NCBI GenBank assembly: GCA_041300525.1
Contig: JBGLNJ010000001.1
Coordinates: 2,542,001-2,606,000, forward strand
Direction of reading: 5' to 3'
DNA: 64,000 bases
Source of the DNA: JBGLNJ01 sp041300525
Lineage (GTDB): Bacteria > Chloroflexota > Anaerolineae > Fen-1058
Notes under the pieces: model-generated
What the model was told of the DNA's origin: nothing
The model's database searches: none
The model's input: only the letters and a program-made list of their open reading frames with translations
Part shown: positions 18,017-27,042 of the stretch, piece after piece
Position numbering within the stretch: the stretch's first letter is position 1
Layout of the letters: every line of letters begins with the position of its first letter
Position numbers and translations under genes: made by a program

Positions 18017-18526
18017 ATGCCACTTGCACCCGCGCAGATACCTCATTATCCGGTTCAGGTCTTGACGCCGGCCTACCTCATCCAGGGAATACTGGAACCC
18101 ATTGGCCCGATCATCAACTATCTCAACGACGTGAACCGGCAGTATATTCCGTTTCTGGATGCCACGGTCAACTCGCTGGCGCCGGGGCCGCTGGGCAAGG
18201 TCACTCGCCCTCAACTCATCATCCCCAAGACCGACCTCGTGGCGATGTATCTGGACGACGCCAACGCGCAAGCCAGCGTGCAACACATGCGGCGCGTCGA
18301 ACGCTACATTGCCTATTTGCCGTCCCTGGTATGCCGTGGCGAGTTTCACCTCGGCACAGACACGCGCTGGCAAGACATACTCAGCCTGCTGGTCGGCGAC
18401 TTTTTCGGCATCACGGCCGTCACGGCCTTCCCACTCGTGACGCTGCCAGGGCCGTTCCCACAGCAGGCCGACCTGTTGATCATCAACCGGGCGCACGTGA
18501 GGATGCTGCACCTGGATCAAGCCTAG
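18017..18526 (+). CDS. Hypothetical protein, 169 residues
   Basis: Not recognised. The start MPLAPAQIPHYPVQVLTPAY has an AAGAAGGAG RBS. The protein is soluble-looking and proline-rich at the N-terminus, with LIQGILEPIGPIINYLNDVN, then HMRRVERYIAYLPSLVCRGE, and ends ADLLIINRAHVRMLHLDQA. A purine-rich RBS, good codon use and a clean stop support a real gene. It converges on the methyltransferase gene with a 44-nt tail overlap. Confidence 0.6.
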   Translation: MPLAPAQIPHYPVQVLTPAYLIQGILEPIGPIINYLNDVNRQYIPFLDATVNSLAPGPLGKVTRPQLIIPKTDLVAMYLDDANAQASVQHMRRVERYIAYLPSLVCRGEFHLGTDTRWQDILSLLVGDFFGITAVTAFPLVTLPGPFPQQADLLIINRAHVRMLHLDQA

Positions 18527-19265
18527 TCTTTTTCGCCACCGCGATCAGCACGTCCGCCATCCCCACCTGCTCGCGCTCGCGCTCCAAAGTCAGGCCCGCG
18601 TCGGCCAGAGCGTCCGCAAGGCCGAGCGACGGCGGCTCGTGTTGATCGGTGGCGTCGTAAAGCCGCTTGAGCAAACGCGCGGGCAAACTGGCGTTGAATA
18701 CCACGCCCACCACAACGACGGCCCTACCCCCCTGCCCCATCACACGCGCCATTTCTTTTAACGTCGTCGGATCAAAAATAAACTCGGTAGGAAACGTGGA
18801 CACCACCGAATCAAAGCTGCCGGCGCGAAACGGCAAGGCTTGCGCGCGGGCGCGCACTAAGGGCGGTATTGGGATACCGCCCCGAGTCTGCAATCGCTTG
18901 CGCGCGAGTCGCCCCATCTGCGGTGAAAGGTCAAGTCCCACCGGCGCAAATCCCGCGCGGCTCATCGCCACGAGCAAATGCCCCGGCCCGTGCGCCAACT
19001 CTAACACGCGCCGACCCTGCAGGTGCGGGATCGCTGCGCGTCCCCATGCCGTCCACTGCCCGAACGAGACCAGCCACGCGACGAGGTCATACGTCCAGGC
19101 CATCTCGTGGTAAAGCAAGCGGAAAAAGGTGCGGATGAAGGAACGCCAGATGCGTCGGAAACCGGAAAGCGGAGGGCGAAAGTCGGAGGTCAGAGTGCCG
19201 GACACTCTTACGTTGGTATCAGCCTTTGACATTTGACATCTGGGATTTGAGGTCGGTGGTGACAA
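18483..19265 (-). CDS. Class I SAM-dependent methyltransferase, possible membrane-associated
   Basis: The open frame is 260 residues. The first roughly 30 look like translated intergenic repeat, so the true start is probably nearer the FFRLLYHEMAWTYDLVAWLV segment; no good RBS decides it. Motif I is VLELAHGPGHLLVAMSRAG, then PVGLDLSPQMGRLARKRL and ALPFRAGSFDSVVSTFPTEF, and EMARVMGQGGRAVVVV gives motif III. It resembles the ubiE/type-11 group. The substrate is unknown; the neighbouring glycerophosphodiesterase gives only a weak hint toward lipids. Confidence 0.8.
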   Translation of the reverse strand: MSPPTSNPRCQMSKADTNVRVSGTLTSDFRPPLSGFRRIWRSFIRTFFRLLYHEMAWTYDLVAWLVSFGQWTAWGRAAIPHLQGRRVLELAHGPGHLLVAMSRAGFAPVGLDLSPQMGRLARKRLQTRGGIPIPPLVRARAQALPFRAGSFDSVVSTFPTEFIFDPTTLKEMARVMGQGGRAVVVVGVVFNASLPARLLKRLYDATDQHEPPSLGLADALADAGLTLEREREQVGMADVLIAVAKKTRLDPGAASSRAPG

Positions 19266-19288
19266 TCACTGACTACTCGACTACCTGA

Positions 19289-20044
19289 CTATCCGACTAT
19301 TTGACCCAGCACATCCGGCTTGTTCGTGATAATCCCATCCACGCCCAACGCAATGAGGCGGCGCATCTCGGCGGGATCATCCACCGTCCAGACGTTGACG
19401 CGCAATCCATGCGCGCGATACCACTTCATCGTTCGGGCCGTCACCATAGAGCTTGCGGGGTGGCGCGCCTCGTGGGGGACGAGCGGTGCGAGCCACGCGC
19501 GGCGCAGATAGATCGCCAGGTCCGGCGCAACCAGCAGCCCGGCCGGAATTTCGGGCGCGAGCCGCTTGACGGCGCGCAACGCAAACGGGTTGAACGACGA
19601 AAAAAGCACGCGCCTTTCCATCGCGTGCTCGCGGATGACCTCGACGACCGGCCCAGCCAACGCGCTGCTGCGCGGATTGAAATCTTTGAGTTCGACGTTG
19701 ACGAGCAGCTTGCCTTCCAGTGCTTCAAAGACTTGCGCCAGCGTGGGGATGCGCTCACCGGCAAACTGCGGCGAAAACCTGATTCCCGCATCCAATGCCT
19801 TGAGCGCGGCCAACGTTTTTTCGGCCACACGGCCCGCGCCATCGGTCGTCTTGTCCACGGTAAAATCGTGAATGACGACGACTGCGCCGTCGGCGGAAAG
19901 CTGCACATCCAGCTCGACGCCGTCTGCGCCGAGTTCCTTCGCCTTGCGAAAAGCAGCCAGCGTGTTTTGCGGAGCAACCGCCGATGCGCCACGGTGGGCG
20001 ATGTTGAGCGGGCGGTCACGGGGAATCAGCCAGTCAGATATCAT
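19289..20044 (-). CDS. Glycerophosphodiester phosphodiesterase
   Basis: A 251-residue GDPD TIM barrel. The start is MISDWLIPRDRPLNIAHRGA at 20,044; the longer frame runs into intergenic sequence. The catalytic HR-E-D-H set is visible: AHRGASAVAPQNTLAAF, DGVELDVQLSADGAVVVIHD, then FNPFALRAVKRLAPEIP and VNVWTVDDPAEMRRLIALG with DGIITNKPD at the end. It hydrolyses glycerophosphodiesters to glycerol-3-phosphate and an alcohol. No signal peptide, so it is probably cytosolic. Confidence 0.92.
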   Translation of the reverse strand: MISDWLIPRDRPLNIAHRGASAVAPQNTLAAFRKAKELGADGVELDVQLSADGAVVVIHDFTVDKTTDGAGRVAEKTLAALKALDAGIRFSPQFAGERIPTLAQVFEALEGKLLVNVELKDFNPRSSALAGPVVEVIREHAMERRVLFSSFNPFALRAVKRLAPEIPAGLLVAPDLAIYLRRAWLAPLVPHEARHPASSMVTARTMKWYRAHGLRVNVWTVDDPAEMRRLIALGVDGIITNKPDVLGQIVG

Positions 20045-20131
20045 TGTTCTGCTCCCAAAAGACATACCGCGTGCTACGTGATTTGGACTCACGCGGCACG
20101 CAGTACGCAATAAACGCGATACGCCGTGCGA

Positions 20132-21502
20132 TCAGAGCTCGACAAAGTACGCCTGGCACGCGCGGTCAATCAGGTCTTTGGTCAGGCGCGGCTCGACGTT
20201 CATGTACCGCGCAATGTCGAGCAACTGATCCACCAAATCGCGCGGGTGAACGGCGCGCAGCTTGGCCCGGCGCTTGATATAGTATTCCTGGAGCAGATAG
20301 CCCAGCGCCTTTTCATCGTAAGGCACGCCTTTGCCTTCGCACACACGCCGGAAAATCTCGCGGTACTCGTCGAACGAGGGGTCACCGATTTCGATCTTGT
20401 GGCGAATGCGGCGCAGGAAAGCCTCGTCTACCAGGTCCTTCGGGGCCAGGTTGGTGGAGAACACAATCAACACGTCGAACGGGATTTCGATCTTGCGCCC
20501 GGTGCGCAGCGTCAAAAAGTCAATCCGCTTTTCCAACGGCAAAATCCACCGGTTGAGCAAATCGCGCGGGCGCACCTGCTGGCGGCCAAAGTCGTCAATG
20601 AGGAACATGCCGCCGTTGGCCTTCATCTGGAACGGCGCTTCGTAATACTTGTTCACGTCGTCAAAGGTGAGGTCGAGGCTTTCCAGCGTCAGCTCGCCGC
20701 CGACGGTGATCACCGGGCGGCGGATGCGCACCCAGCGCGTATCGCGTGCGCGCGTCTTTTGCAATTGACCGGTGCCGATAGGGCCGGTGTCGTCCGGGAG
20801 AAGCTGGTGATTGACGCTGTCGAACACCTTGACGACCTGGCTATCCACCTCCACCGCGTAGGGGACGAGAAGGTCGCCGCCTAACACCATCCGCCCGATG
20901 CGTTCGGCGATGGACGTCTTGCCATTGCCGGGCGGGCCAAACAAAAAGATGCTGCGGCCCGAATTGATCGCCGGGCCGATCTGCCCAAAGGTGCGATCGC
21001 TGACGACAATGTCGGAAAGCGCCTGGCGCATCGTGCGCTGGTGGACGACAAAGTTCTTGAGCGATTGCTTGAGCATCGCCTGGTTATACACCATCAGCGG
21101 CACGGGCGCGGGGCCGGCGTACTGGCTGCGGTCGAGCGCCTCACGCGCCTTTTCGCGGCCCTTGGTCGAGATCGCGTACTGATAAGATTGCTCGCCAAAG
21201 CCGCTGGTCGCGCTGCGCACTTCGCAAAACTGCTCGCGCTTGAGAAAATCGAGCACCTGATCCACCACCCCGGAGAACGGCAACCGGATTCGCTCGGCAA
21301 TCGTCGCGCCGGAGATGTACCCCTCAAAGTACATGATCTTCATCACGAGGTCGGACAGAAAACCGATGCTGACTCCGGTCTCTTCGATACTGCGCGGCGG
21401 TGGCACCTCAAAAGCGGGCATAGTTCCCGCAGCGGGCGCGGCTGCCGGCGCGACCGTCCGCAGCGGCTGTTGCGGACGTGACGGTTGTTGTGGTTGGGGC
21501 AT
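20132..21502 (-). CDS. AAA family ATPase with N-terminal winged-helix-like region
   Basis: A 456-residue protein starting at 21,502 behind a perfect AGGAGG. The first 35 residues are Pro/Gln-rich. Residues about 40-150 contain LVMKIMYFEGYISGATIAER and a small helical DNA-binding-like or adaptor domain ending YQYAISTKGREKAREALDRS. The ATPase has Walker A LFGPPGNGKTSIAERI, Walker B GMFLIDDFGRQQV, sensor I VFSTNLAP and the arginine-rich RRIRHKIEIG. The specific family was not recognised; similar ATPases occur beside pilus and secretion genes, but there is none here. SecD follows divergently. Confidence 0.8.
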   Translation of the reverse strand: MPQPQQPSRPQQPLRTVAPAAAPAAGTMPAFEVPPPRSIEETGVSIGFLSDLVMKIMYFEGYISGATIAERIRLPFSGVVDQVLDFLKREQFCEVRSATSGFGEQSYQYAISTKGREKAREALDRSQYAGPAPVPLMVYNQAMLKQSLKNFVVHQRTMRQALSDIVVSDRTFGQIGPAINSGRSIFLFGPPGNGKTSIAERIGRMVLGGDLLVPYAVEVDSQVVKVFDSVNHQLLPDDTGPIGTGQLQKTRARDTRWVRIRRPVITVGGELTLESLDLTFDDVNKYYEAPFQMKANGGMFLIDDFGRQQVRPRDLLNRWILPLEKRIDFLTLRTGRKIEIPFDVLIVFSTNLAPKDLVDEAFLRRIRHKIEIGDPSFDEYREIFRRVCEGKGVPYDEKALGYLLQEYYIKRRAKLRAVHPRDLVDQLLDIARYMNVEPRLTKDLIDRACQAYFVEL

Positions 21503-21759
21503 CGCAACTCCTCCTAGACGCAATACAACTCAGCCGGGGTTGAACCAGGCCGATTTATGCTGTGTGAAGATTATACCACGATTGAAACACGGCGGATAAT
21601 TTCCCACCCTAACCCTCCCCCGTCCCACGAACCGCGCAGGACAGGGGAGGGCATGGAAGGGGCCGTTGTTTGACAGTTGTCGGCCCTTCGGTTATAATCC
21701 CCCCCGCTTGCCGGCCAAGCAAAACGATGGCCGGTTATTTCTTGCAACGAGGGTTCACT

Positions 21760-23235
21760 ATGAGGGATCGGACCTTGGGTTGGTTGATCGTTGTCGTCGT
21801 CATCGCGCTGGCGGCGATCTACATAGACACAGCCAACCTGGATTATCAGCGCCCCAAAGACCTGACCGGCGAAGACCGCGCGCAACCGGTATGGGCCAAG
21901 TTGTTGTTCTGGCAAGCCCCGGAACGCCGCAGCATCAAAATCGCACAAGGCTTGGACTTGCAGGGCGGTCTGCAAGTGCTGTTGGAGGCGGACGTCCCGG
22001 TCAACGCGCTGGTGTCGGCCGAGGATATGGATGCGGCTCTTCAGGTCATCCGCAACCGCATTGATGCGCTGGGCGTGACCGAGCCGCTCGTCCAGAAATC
22101 CGGCGACCGGCGCATCGTCCTCGAACTGCCCGGCGTGAGCGATCCCGACCTGGCCATCGCCACCGTCCGCGAGCAGGCGTTCCTGGAATTTGTAGACGCC
22201 GGTTACACCGACGTTCCCGAAGGCACGCGCATCCGCACGACCATCGCCACCGGCAGCGAGATGACATCCACCGCGCCAGTGACGAGCAGCGCCGAACTGA
22301 CCGGCACGGAAACACTCTCCCCATCGCAGCGCATCTACACGACCGTGATCAGCGGCAAGGACCTATCCACAGTGCGCGTGACGCGCGGCCAGCTCAACGA
22401 GCCTGAAGTGGCCTTCCAGCTCACGTCCTCCGGCGCGACGGTGTTCGGCCAGTTCACCTCGGTCAACAACGAAAACGTGCTCGGCGGGCGGCGCTATTTC
22501 TTGTGCATCGTGTTGGACAAGGTCGTCATCTCCTGCCCCAGCATCAAGAGCGCCATCCCCGATGGCCAAGGCGTCATCACGCTGGGCGGCAAGGCCACCA
22601 CAGAAGAGGCGGCCAAGCTGGCGCTCCAACTTCGCTCCGGTTCGCTGCCGATTGCGCTGCGCGTGGCGGAAAGTCGGGCCATCGGGCCGACGCTGGGCCA
22701 GGACTCGATCCGCCGCAGCATCACCGCCGGCATCATCGGCGTGCTGGTCGTCTTGTTCTTTATGCTGGTTTACTACCGCCTGCCGGGCGTGCTGGCCGAC
22801 CTGGCGCTGATTACCTTTGCCCTTTTGTCGCTGGCCCTCTACAAAATGATCCCGGTCACACTCACGTTGCCCGGCATCGCCGGCTTTTTGCTCTCGACCG
22901 GCATGGCCGTGGACGCCAACGTGCTGATCTTTGAGCGGATGAAGGAAGAGTTGCGCGCCGGGCGCAGCCTGGCGGCCGCCGTCGAGGCCGGCTTTGACCG
23001 GGCTTGGACGGCCATCCGCGACTCGAATCTGTCCACCCTCATCACGTGCGCCATCTTGTTCTGGTTCGGCTCAAACTTTGGCGCCAGCATGGTCAAGGGC
23101 TTTGCCATCACCCTGTTCCTGGGCGTGCTGATCAGCATGTTCACGGCCATCACCGTCACGCACACGCTCTTGCGCGCGCTCATGCGGTGGTTTGGCGACA
23201 AATTGCGCAACCAGCATTGGCTGATGGGGGTCTAG
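21760..23235 (+). CDS. secD: Protein translocase subunit SecD
   Basis: A 491-residue RND-type membrane protein that uses the proton motive force to help SecYEG export proteins. The start is MRDRTLGWLIVVVVIALAAI at 21,760 (CGAGGG upstream); an ATG 33 nt earlier is less likely. The D1 signature GLDLQGGLQVLLEAD is near residue 62, the P1-like domain follows, and six helices begin with RRSITAGIIGVLVVLFFMLV. The D4/D5 region is STGMAVDANVLIFERMKEEL. It is followed after one base by secF. Confidence 0.95.
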   Translation: MRDRTLGWLIVVVVIALAAIYIDTANLDYQRPKDLTGEDRAQPVWAKLLFWQAPERRSIKIAQGLDLQGGLQVLLEADVPVNALVSAEDMDAALQVIRNRIDALGVTEPLVQKSGDRRIVLELPGVSDPDLAIATVREQAFLEFVDAGYTDVPEGTRIRTTIATGSEMTSTAPVTSSAELTGTETLSPSQRIYTTVISGKDLSTVRVTRGQLNEPEVAFQLTSSGATVFGQFTSVNNENVLGGRRYFLCIVLDKVVISCPSIKSAIPDGQGVITLGGKATTEEAAKLALQLRSGSLPIALRVAESRAIGPTLGQDSIRRSITAGIIGVLVVLFFMLVYYRLPGVLADLALITFALLSLALYKMIPVTLTLPGIAGFLLSTGMAVDANVLIFERMKEELRAGRSLAAAVEAGFDRAWTAIRDSNLSTLITCAILFWFGSNFGASMVKGFAITLFLGVLISMFTAITVTHTLLRALMRWFGDKLRNQHWLMGV

Positions 23236-23236
23236 C

Positions 23237-23984
23237 ATGTTCAGCATCATCGAAAAACGCAAGCTGTATTACCTGCTTTCACTGATCGTGATCGTGCCGG
23301 GCCTGATCGCCATGATTTATTCGACGGTCACGTTCGGCACGCCCGTGCGCCTGAGCGTGGACTTTACCGGCGGCAGTTTGTTCAGGCTGCAGTTCGCCGG
23401 CCCGACGACCGAAGACGCCATTCGCGGCGTGTTGGCCCAATACGGCGAAGGCAATGCCATGATCCAGCGCCTGGGCCGACCGGAAGACAATTCATGGCAA
23501 GTGCGCGCCAGTTTCATGGAAGCCGAAAAGGTCAACCAGATCAAAACCGCGCTCAACGCCATCGCGCCGTTGGATGCCAGCCGTTCAATGTCTGATAACG
23601 TCAGCCCGGCCGTCGGCGGCGAGGTGACGCGCGCGGCCTTGATCGCCGTCACCGTGGCGGCGGGCGCGATTTTGATGTTCATCTGGTTCGCGTTCCGGCG
23701 CGTGCCGCACGCGGTGCGCTACGCAGTGTGCGCCATCGTCGCCATGATCCACGACATCCTGGTGACCATGGGGCTGATGAGCCTGGCCGGCCTGTTCCTG
23801 AGATGGGAAGTGGACGCGCTGTTTTTGACAGCCATGCTGACGGTCATCGGCTTTAGTGTGCAAGACACCATCGTAGTGTACGACCGCATCCGCGAGAACA
23901 TCCCCAAGTATCGCGGCGAGCTATTCGAGGCCATCGTCAATCACAGCTTGCTGGAGACGCTCCAGCGTTCGCTGACCACTCAGC
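23237..23984 (+). pseudogene. secF: Protein translocase subunit SecF, 3'-truncated
   Basis: About 249 codons. It contains the SecF signature SVDFTGGSLFRLQF, the periplasmic domain, and helices through FSVQDTIVVYDRIRENIPKY and IVNHSLLETLQRSLTTQLN. The final two transmembrane helices should follow. Instead, the frame continues as unrelated sequence (ASPTRSCPPP) at about 23,985, where a different membrane gene begins in mid-protein. Partner of SecD in the SecDF complex. Confidence 0.92.
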
Positions 23985-23985
23985 T

Positions 23986-25764
23986 CAACGCTTCACCTAC
24001 GAGATCATGCCCACCACCGGCCCGATCTTTCAGTTGCAGGCGGCGTTCTTTGGGTTGGCATCGGCGCTGTGCTATTTTCGATTTCGGATTTCGGATTTCG
24101 GATTTCGGAGCAACTGGTTGTGGTTGTCTCTAGTTCTGGCGCTCATGGGAACGTTCACGTGCGAGTATGGTGTGATTATTCCGATGTTCATCGTTGCGGT
24201 CGAGGCGATGTGCTGGTGGCAAAACAAGATTGCCCCCATCCCCAACCCTTCCCCCGTCGGATGCTCCGCGCCGACAGGGGAAGGGAGTGATTTCCTCTCC
24301 CGTTCGGGATTTTTGCGAACAGGGGAGGGCCAGGGCAAGAGCCGTGTCAAGTTTTCCCTCATCCCCCTTGCCTATTTTGCGTTTGCCGCGGTGTACCTGG
24401 CAACCTGGATCATTGTCCCCAAGTCGCGCGCCGAGCCGCCGCTGATTTTGCAAGGCATCGGCCCGGCGCTGCGCGATATGCCGGTGACGGCGCTGTACTA
24501 TTTGCAAGGTCTCACGTATCCACTGCAGCCACTGGCCTGGCCGCTCGTCCGCGTGACGGGGATGAGTCAGGAGATGGCCGTGCTCGTCATCGGCGTTCTG
24601 GCGCTGGCGAGCATCGTCGCCGTGTTCGCTCGCGCCAAACGGCTGCCGCTGCTGGCGTTCGCGCTGGCGTGGTTCGCCATCGCCCTTGCGCCGATGTGGC
24701 CCACACTCAACGCCGATTACACACTCAACGGCCCGCGCCTGCACTATTTGCCCTCCATCGGCACGACGATGATGTGGGGCAGCCTCATCGCTATCTTGAT
24801 GGCAAATCGCTGGCCCCCCTCCTACTCCCCCCGCTTGCAGGGGGAGCGAGAAGGGATCGGTCGGCGGTCGGCGGTCATTTCCAAGACGGTTGGCGCACTC
24901 GTGCTCACCGTGGCGCTCGCACAAAGCCTGGCATTCTTGTACGGCATGGCCGACGTCATCACCATCGGCGGGCGGTTGACCGCCGACGTTTCCCGCGCCA
25001 TCGCCGCCACGCCACTCAATACGCCGACGCTCGTCGTCAACTTTCCCTCGTGGATCGGCAAGCGTGGGACGACGTTTGCGCTCGGCGCGGAAGGCATCAG
25101 CTTTTTGCCGGGCTATTCGACGATGCGCGAGATGGTGCAGCTCAACACACGCCACGCGGACGCGTGTGATGTGACCGCCGTGACGTTCACGAATACGATC
25201 AAAGAATGGAAATACGATCAGCGGTTGGGATTGCTCGTCAGTTGGAACAAGCTCGCCAAAGCGATGCGCGTCGCGCAGCGCGTGTGGGCGGTCGAGTATC
25301 TGCCAACCACGTTGCGCCTGAGCGAGGCCGGTTCCATCCATCCTGTTCAGCTCGATACACCAAAGCCAGCAGCGACTTTTTACGAGCGCATCGGCGTCCA
25401 GGTGATGAGCGCGAACACCACGGCCAGCGAGTTGCGCGTCGAACTGGCGTGGACGACGACCATCACCGTGGATCGCCAACTGGCCGCGTTCGTTCACATC
25501 TACGATCCGCAGGGCAAGCTCATCGCGCAGCAAGACGGCTACCCGATGCAGGGGCTTTATCCGCCGTGGATTCAGCAGCGCAGCGAAGTCGTGCGCGACG
25601 TGCGCCACATCCCCCTACCCACCCACCTCGCCGCCGGTCACTATACCGTCGGCATGGGCATGTTCGATCTGGTGACAGGTCAGCGCGTCGAGGCGCTCGC
25701 CCCGACAGGCAAACGCTTTGAAAACGATGTATACTTGATGTATGGGTTTGACGTGGAAAGCTAA
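23986..25764 (+). CDS. GT-C-like multi-pass membrane protein, 5'-truncated
   Basis: About 592 codons, open to the junction. The first native residues are RFTYEIMPTTGPIFQLQAAF. Eight or so hydrophobic segments follow up to MMWGSLIAILMANR, then a long soluble C-terminal part that ends with a beta-rich domain (FVHIYDPQGKLIAQQDGYPM on). The layout fits GT-C glycosyltransferase-like or tetratricopeptide-membrane proteins of unknown substrate. Three internal stretches are translated intergenic repeats: the ATTTCGG array near 24,080, a CCCTTCCCC-type palindrome near 24,240-24,330, and another near 24,815-24,860. Confidence 0.65.
   Translation, partial: QRFTYEIMPTTGPIFQLQAAFFGLASALCYFRFRISDFGFRSNWLWLSLVLALMGTFTCEYGVIIPMFIVAVEAMCWWQNKIAPIPNPSPVGCSAPTGEGSDFLSRSGFLRTGEGQGKSRVKFSLIPLAYFAFAAVYLATWIIVPKSRAEPPLILQGIGPALRDMPVTALYYLQGLTYPLQPLAWPLVRVTGMSQEMAVLVIGVLALASIVAVFARAKRLPLLAFALAWFAIALAPMWPTLNADYTLNGPRLHYLPSIGTTMMWGSLIAILMANRWPPSYSPRLQGEREGIGRRSAVISKTVGALVLTVALAQSLAFLYGMADVITIGGRLTADVSRAIAATPLNTPTLVVNFPSWIGKRGTTFALGAEGISFLPGYSTMREMVQLNTRHADACDVTAVTFTNTIKEWKYDQRLGLLVSWNKLAKAMRVAQRVWAVEYLPTTLRLSEAGSIHPVQLDTPKPAATFYERIGVQVMSANTTASELRVELAWTTTITVDRQLAAFVHIYDPQGKLIAQQDGYPMQGLYPPWIQQRSEVVRDVRHIPLPTHLAAGHYTVGMGMFDLVTGQRVEALAPTGKRFENDVYLMYGFDVES
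24076..24108 (+). repeat. ATTTCGG micro-repeat array inside a coding frame
   Basis: Four to five tandem TTTCGGA units encode FRFRISDFGFRISDFGF-like peptide within the membrane protein. It keeps the frame open. The same vocabulary appears at 34,441 and 35,131 inside another gene. Confidence 0.8.
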
Positions 25765-25805
25765 GGTCAAAAATCGAGTTGACAAAGTCGAGGCAGACTC
25801 AAATC

Positions 25806-27026
25806 ATGGCGCTAACAAATGAAGAGCAGCGCGTCGTGTTATACGCAACATCTAACGAGCCAACAATTCCTGGCAGCGTTACCTCCGAAACGCCACTCAG
25901 CAAATTGAACATGAATTGGCGCGAACATGACCTGCCTGAACGAGAACGCACTAAGCATGTTCATCGCTTGCATCCATATTTAGGCAAGTTCATTCCACAA
26001 TTGGTCGAGATATTTTTGAGAAAGTACTCTAGTCCCGGCCAAACGGTACTCGACCCATTTTCAGGCTCAGGCACAACTCTGGTACAAGCCAACGAACTCG
26101 GCATCAACGCTATTGGTTACGATATTTCGGCCTTTAACGTACTGCTTGCTCGTGCCAAGACCAAGCACTATGATCTAAAAAACGCGCGTCGAGAGATCCT
26201 GGACATTCTAGACAAAACGCGACAAGCAACCGAATCGAATGCTTTTCAACCTGCCCTCTGGGGTACAGGCAAAAAAGCAGAGAAAGCCACTTCAAATAGC
26301 AAATATCTCGAGCGGTGGTTCGCGCCACAAACACTCGAAGAGCTACTGACCTATTCCAGTTTGATCCCAAACTACCAAGACCAAGAAGTTCTAAAGGTCA
26401 TTCTATCTCGATCAGCACGTTCGGCAAGATTAACTACTCACTTTGATCTTGACTTTCCAAAGGCCCCACAAACCGAGCCCTATTGGTGTTACAAACACAG
26501 CCGGATGTGTGTGCCGACAACAACCGCCTATCAGTTTTTGAAGCGATATAGCATGGATACCATCCAACGATTAGAAGAATTTGCTGCCCAGAGAACCGAT
26601 GCGACCGTAGTGGTCCATCACGAAGACAGTCGCAAGGCAAACATTCCAAAGGTAGATGGAGTGATCACTAGCCCCCCCTACGTTGGCCTGATTGACTATC
26701 ATGAACAGCACCGCTACGCCTATGAACTACTTGGCCTTCAAGACTGTAGCGGTTCAGAAATTGGAGCCGCCAAACAGGGATCAAGCCAAAAAGCGCAGCG
26801 GGAATATCAAGAGTCAATCGCCCAGGTTTTTCGCCGGGTTTGCGAGTCTATGCCTTCAGGCGGTCATTTGATTGTTGTGGCGGGGGATAGACATGACCTC
26901 TACGGTGAAATTGCGCGGCTCTGTGAAGTTGAAGTAGAAGCTGTGCTTAATCGTCATGTCAACCGTCGCACAGGACGACGGTCCAGCGAGTTTTACGAGT
27001 CGGTTTTCATTTGGCGAAAATCATAA
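25806..27026 (+). CDS. DNA methyltransferase of a type II restriction-modification system (probable m4C, TSPPY)
   Basis: A 406-residue protein. The start MALTNEEQRVVLYATSNEPT is chosen over a longer frame. It has the SAM-binding motif LDPFSGSGTTLVQANELG near residue 80 and the catalytic TSPPYVGLIDYHEQ near residue 288. Motif I thus precedes IV. The TSPPY form favours N4-cytosine methylation. The region between them holds a Cys/His patch (WCYKHSRMC). The restriction enzyme gene follows 16 nt later. Base composition is visibly more AT-rich than the neighbours, which suggests acquisition by transfer. Confidence 0.88.
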   Translation: MALTNEEQRVVLYATSNEPTIPGSVTSETPLSKLNMNWREHDLPERERTKHVHRLHPYLGKFIPQLVEIFLRKYSSPGQTVLDPFSGSGTTLVQANELGINAIGYDISAFNVLLARAKTKHYDLKNARREILDILDKTRQATESNAFQPALWGTGKKAEKATSNSKYLERWFAPQTLEELLTYSSLIPNYQDQEVLKVILSRSARSARLTTHFDLDFPKAPQTEPYWCYKHSRMCVPTTTAYQFLKRYSMDTIQRLEEFAAQRTDATVVVHHEDSRKANIPKVDGVITSPPYVGLIDYHEQHRYAYELLGLQDCSGSEIGAAKQGSSQKAQREYQESIAQVFRRVCESMPSGGHLIVVAGDRHDLYGEIARLCEVEVEAVLNRHVNRRTGRRSSEFYESVFIWRKS

Positions 27027-27042
27027 CAGTGGAGACAAGCCA

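Noticed and set aside
24130..25608. A 492-codon minus-strand open frame
   Set aside because: Antisense to the membrane glycosyltransferase-like gene; rich in His, Arg and Gln and lacking hydrophobic segments.
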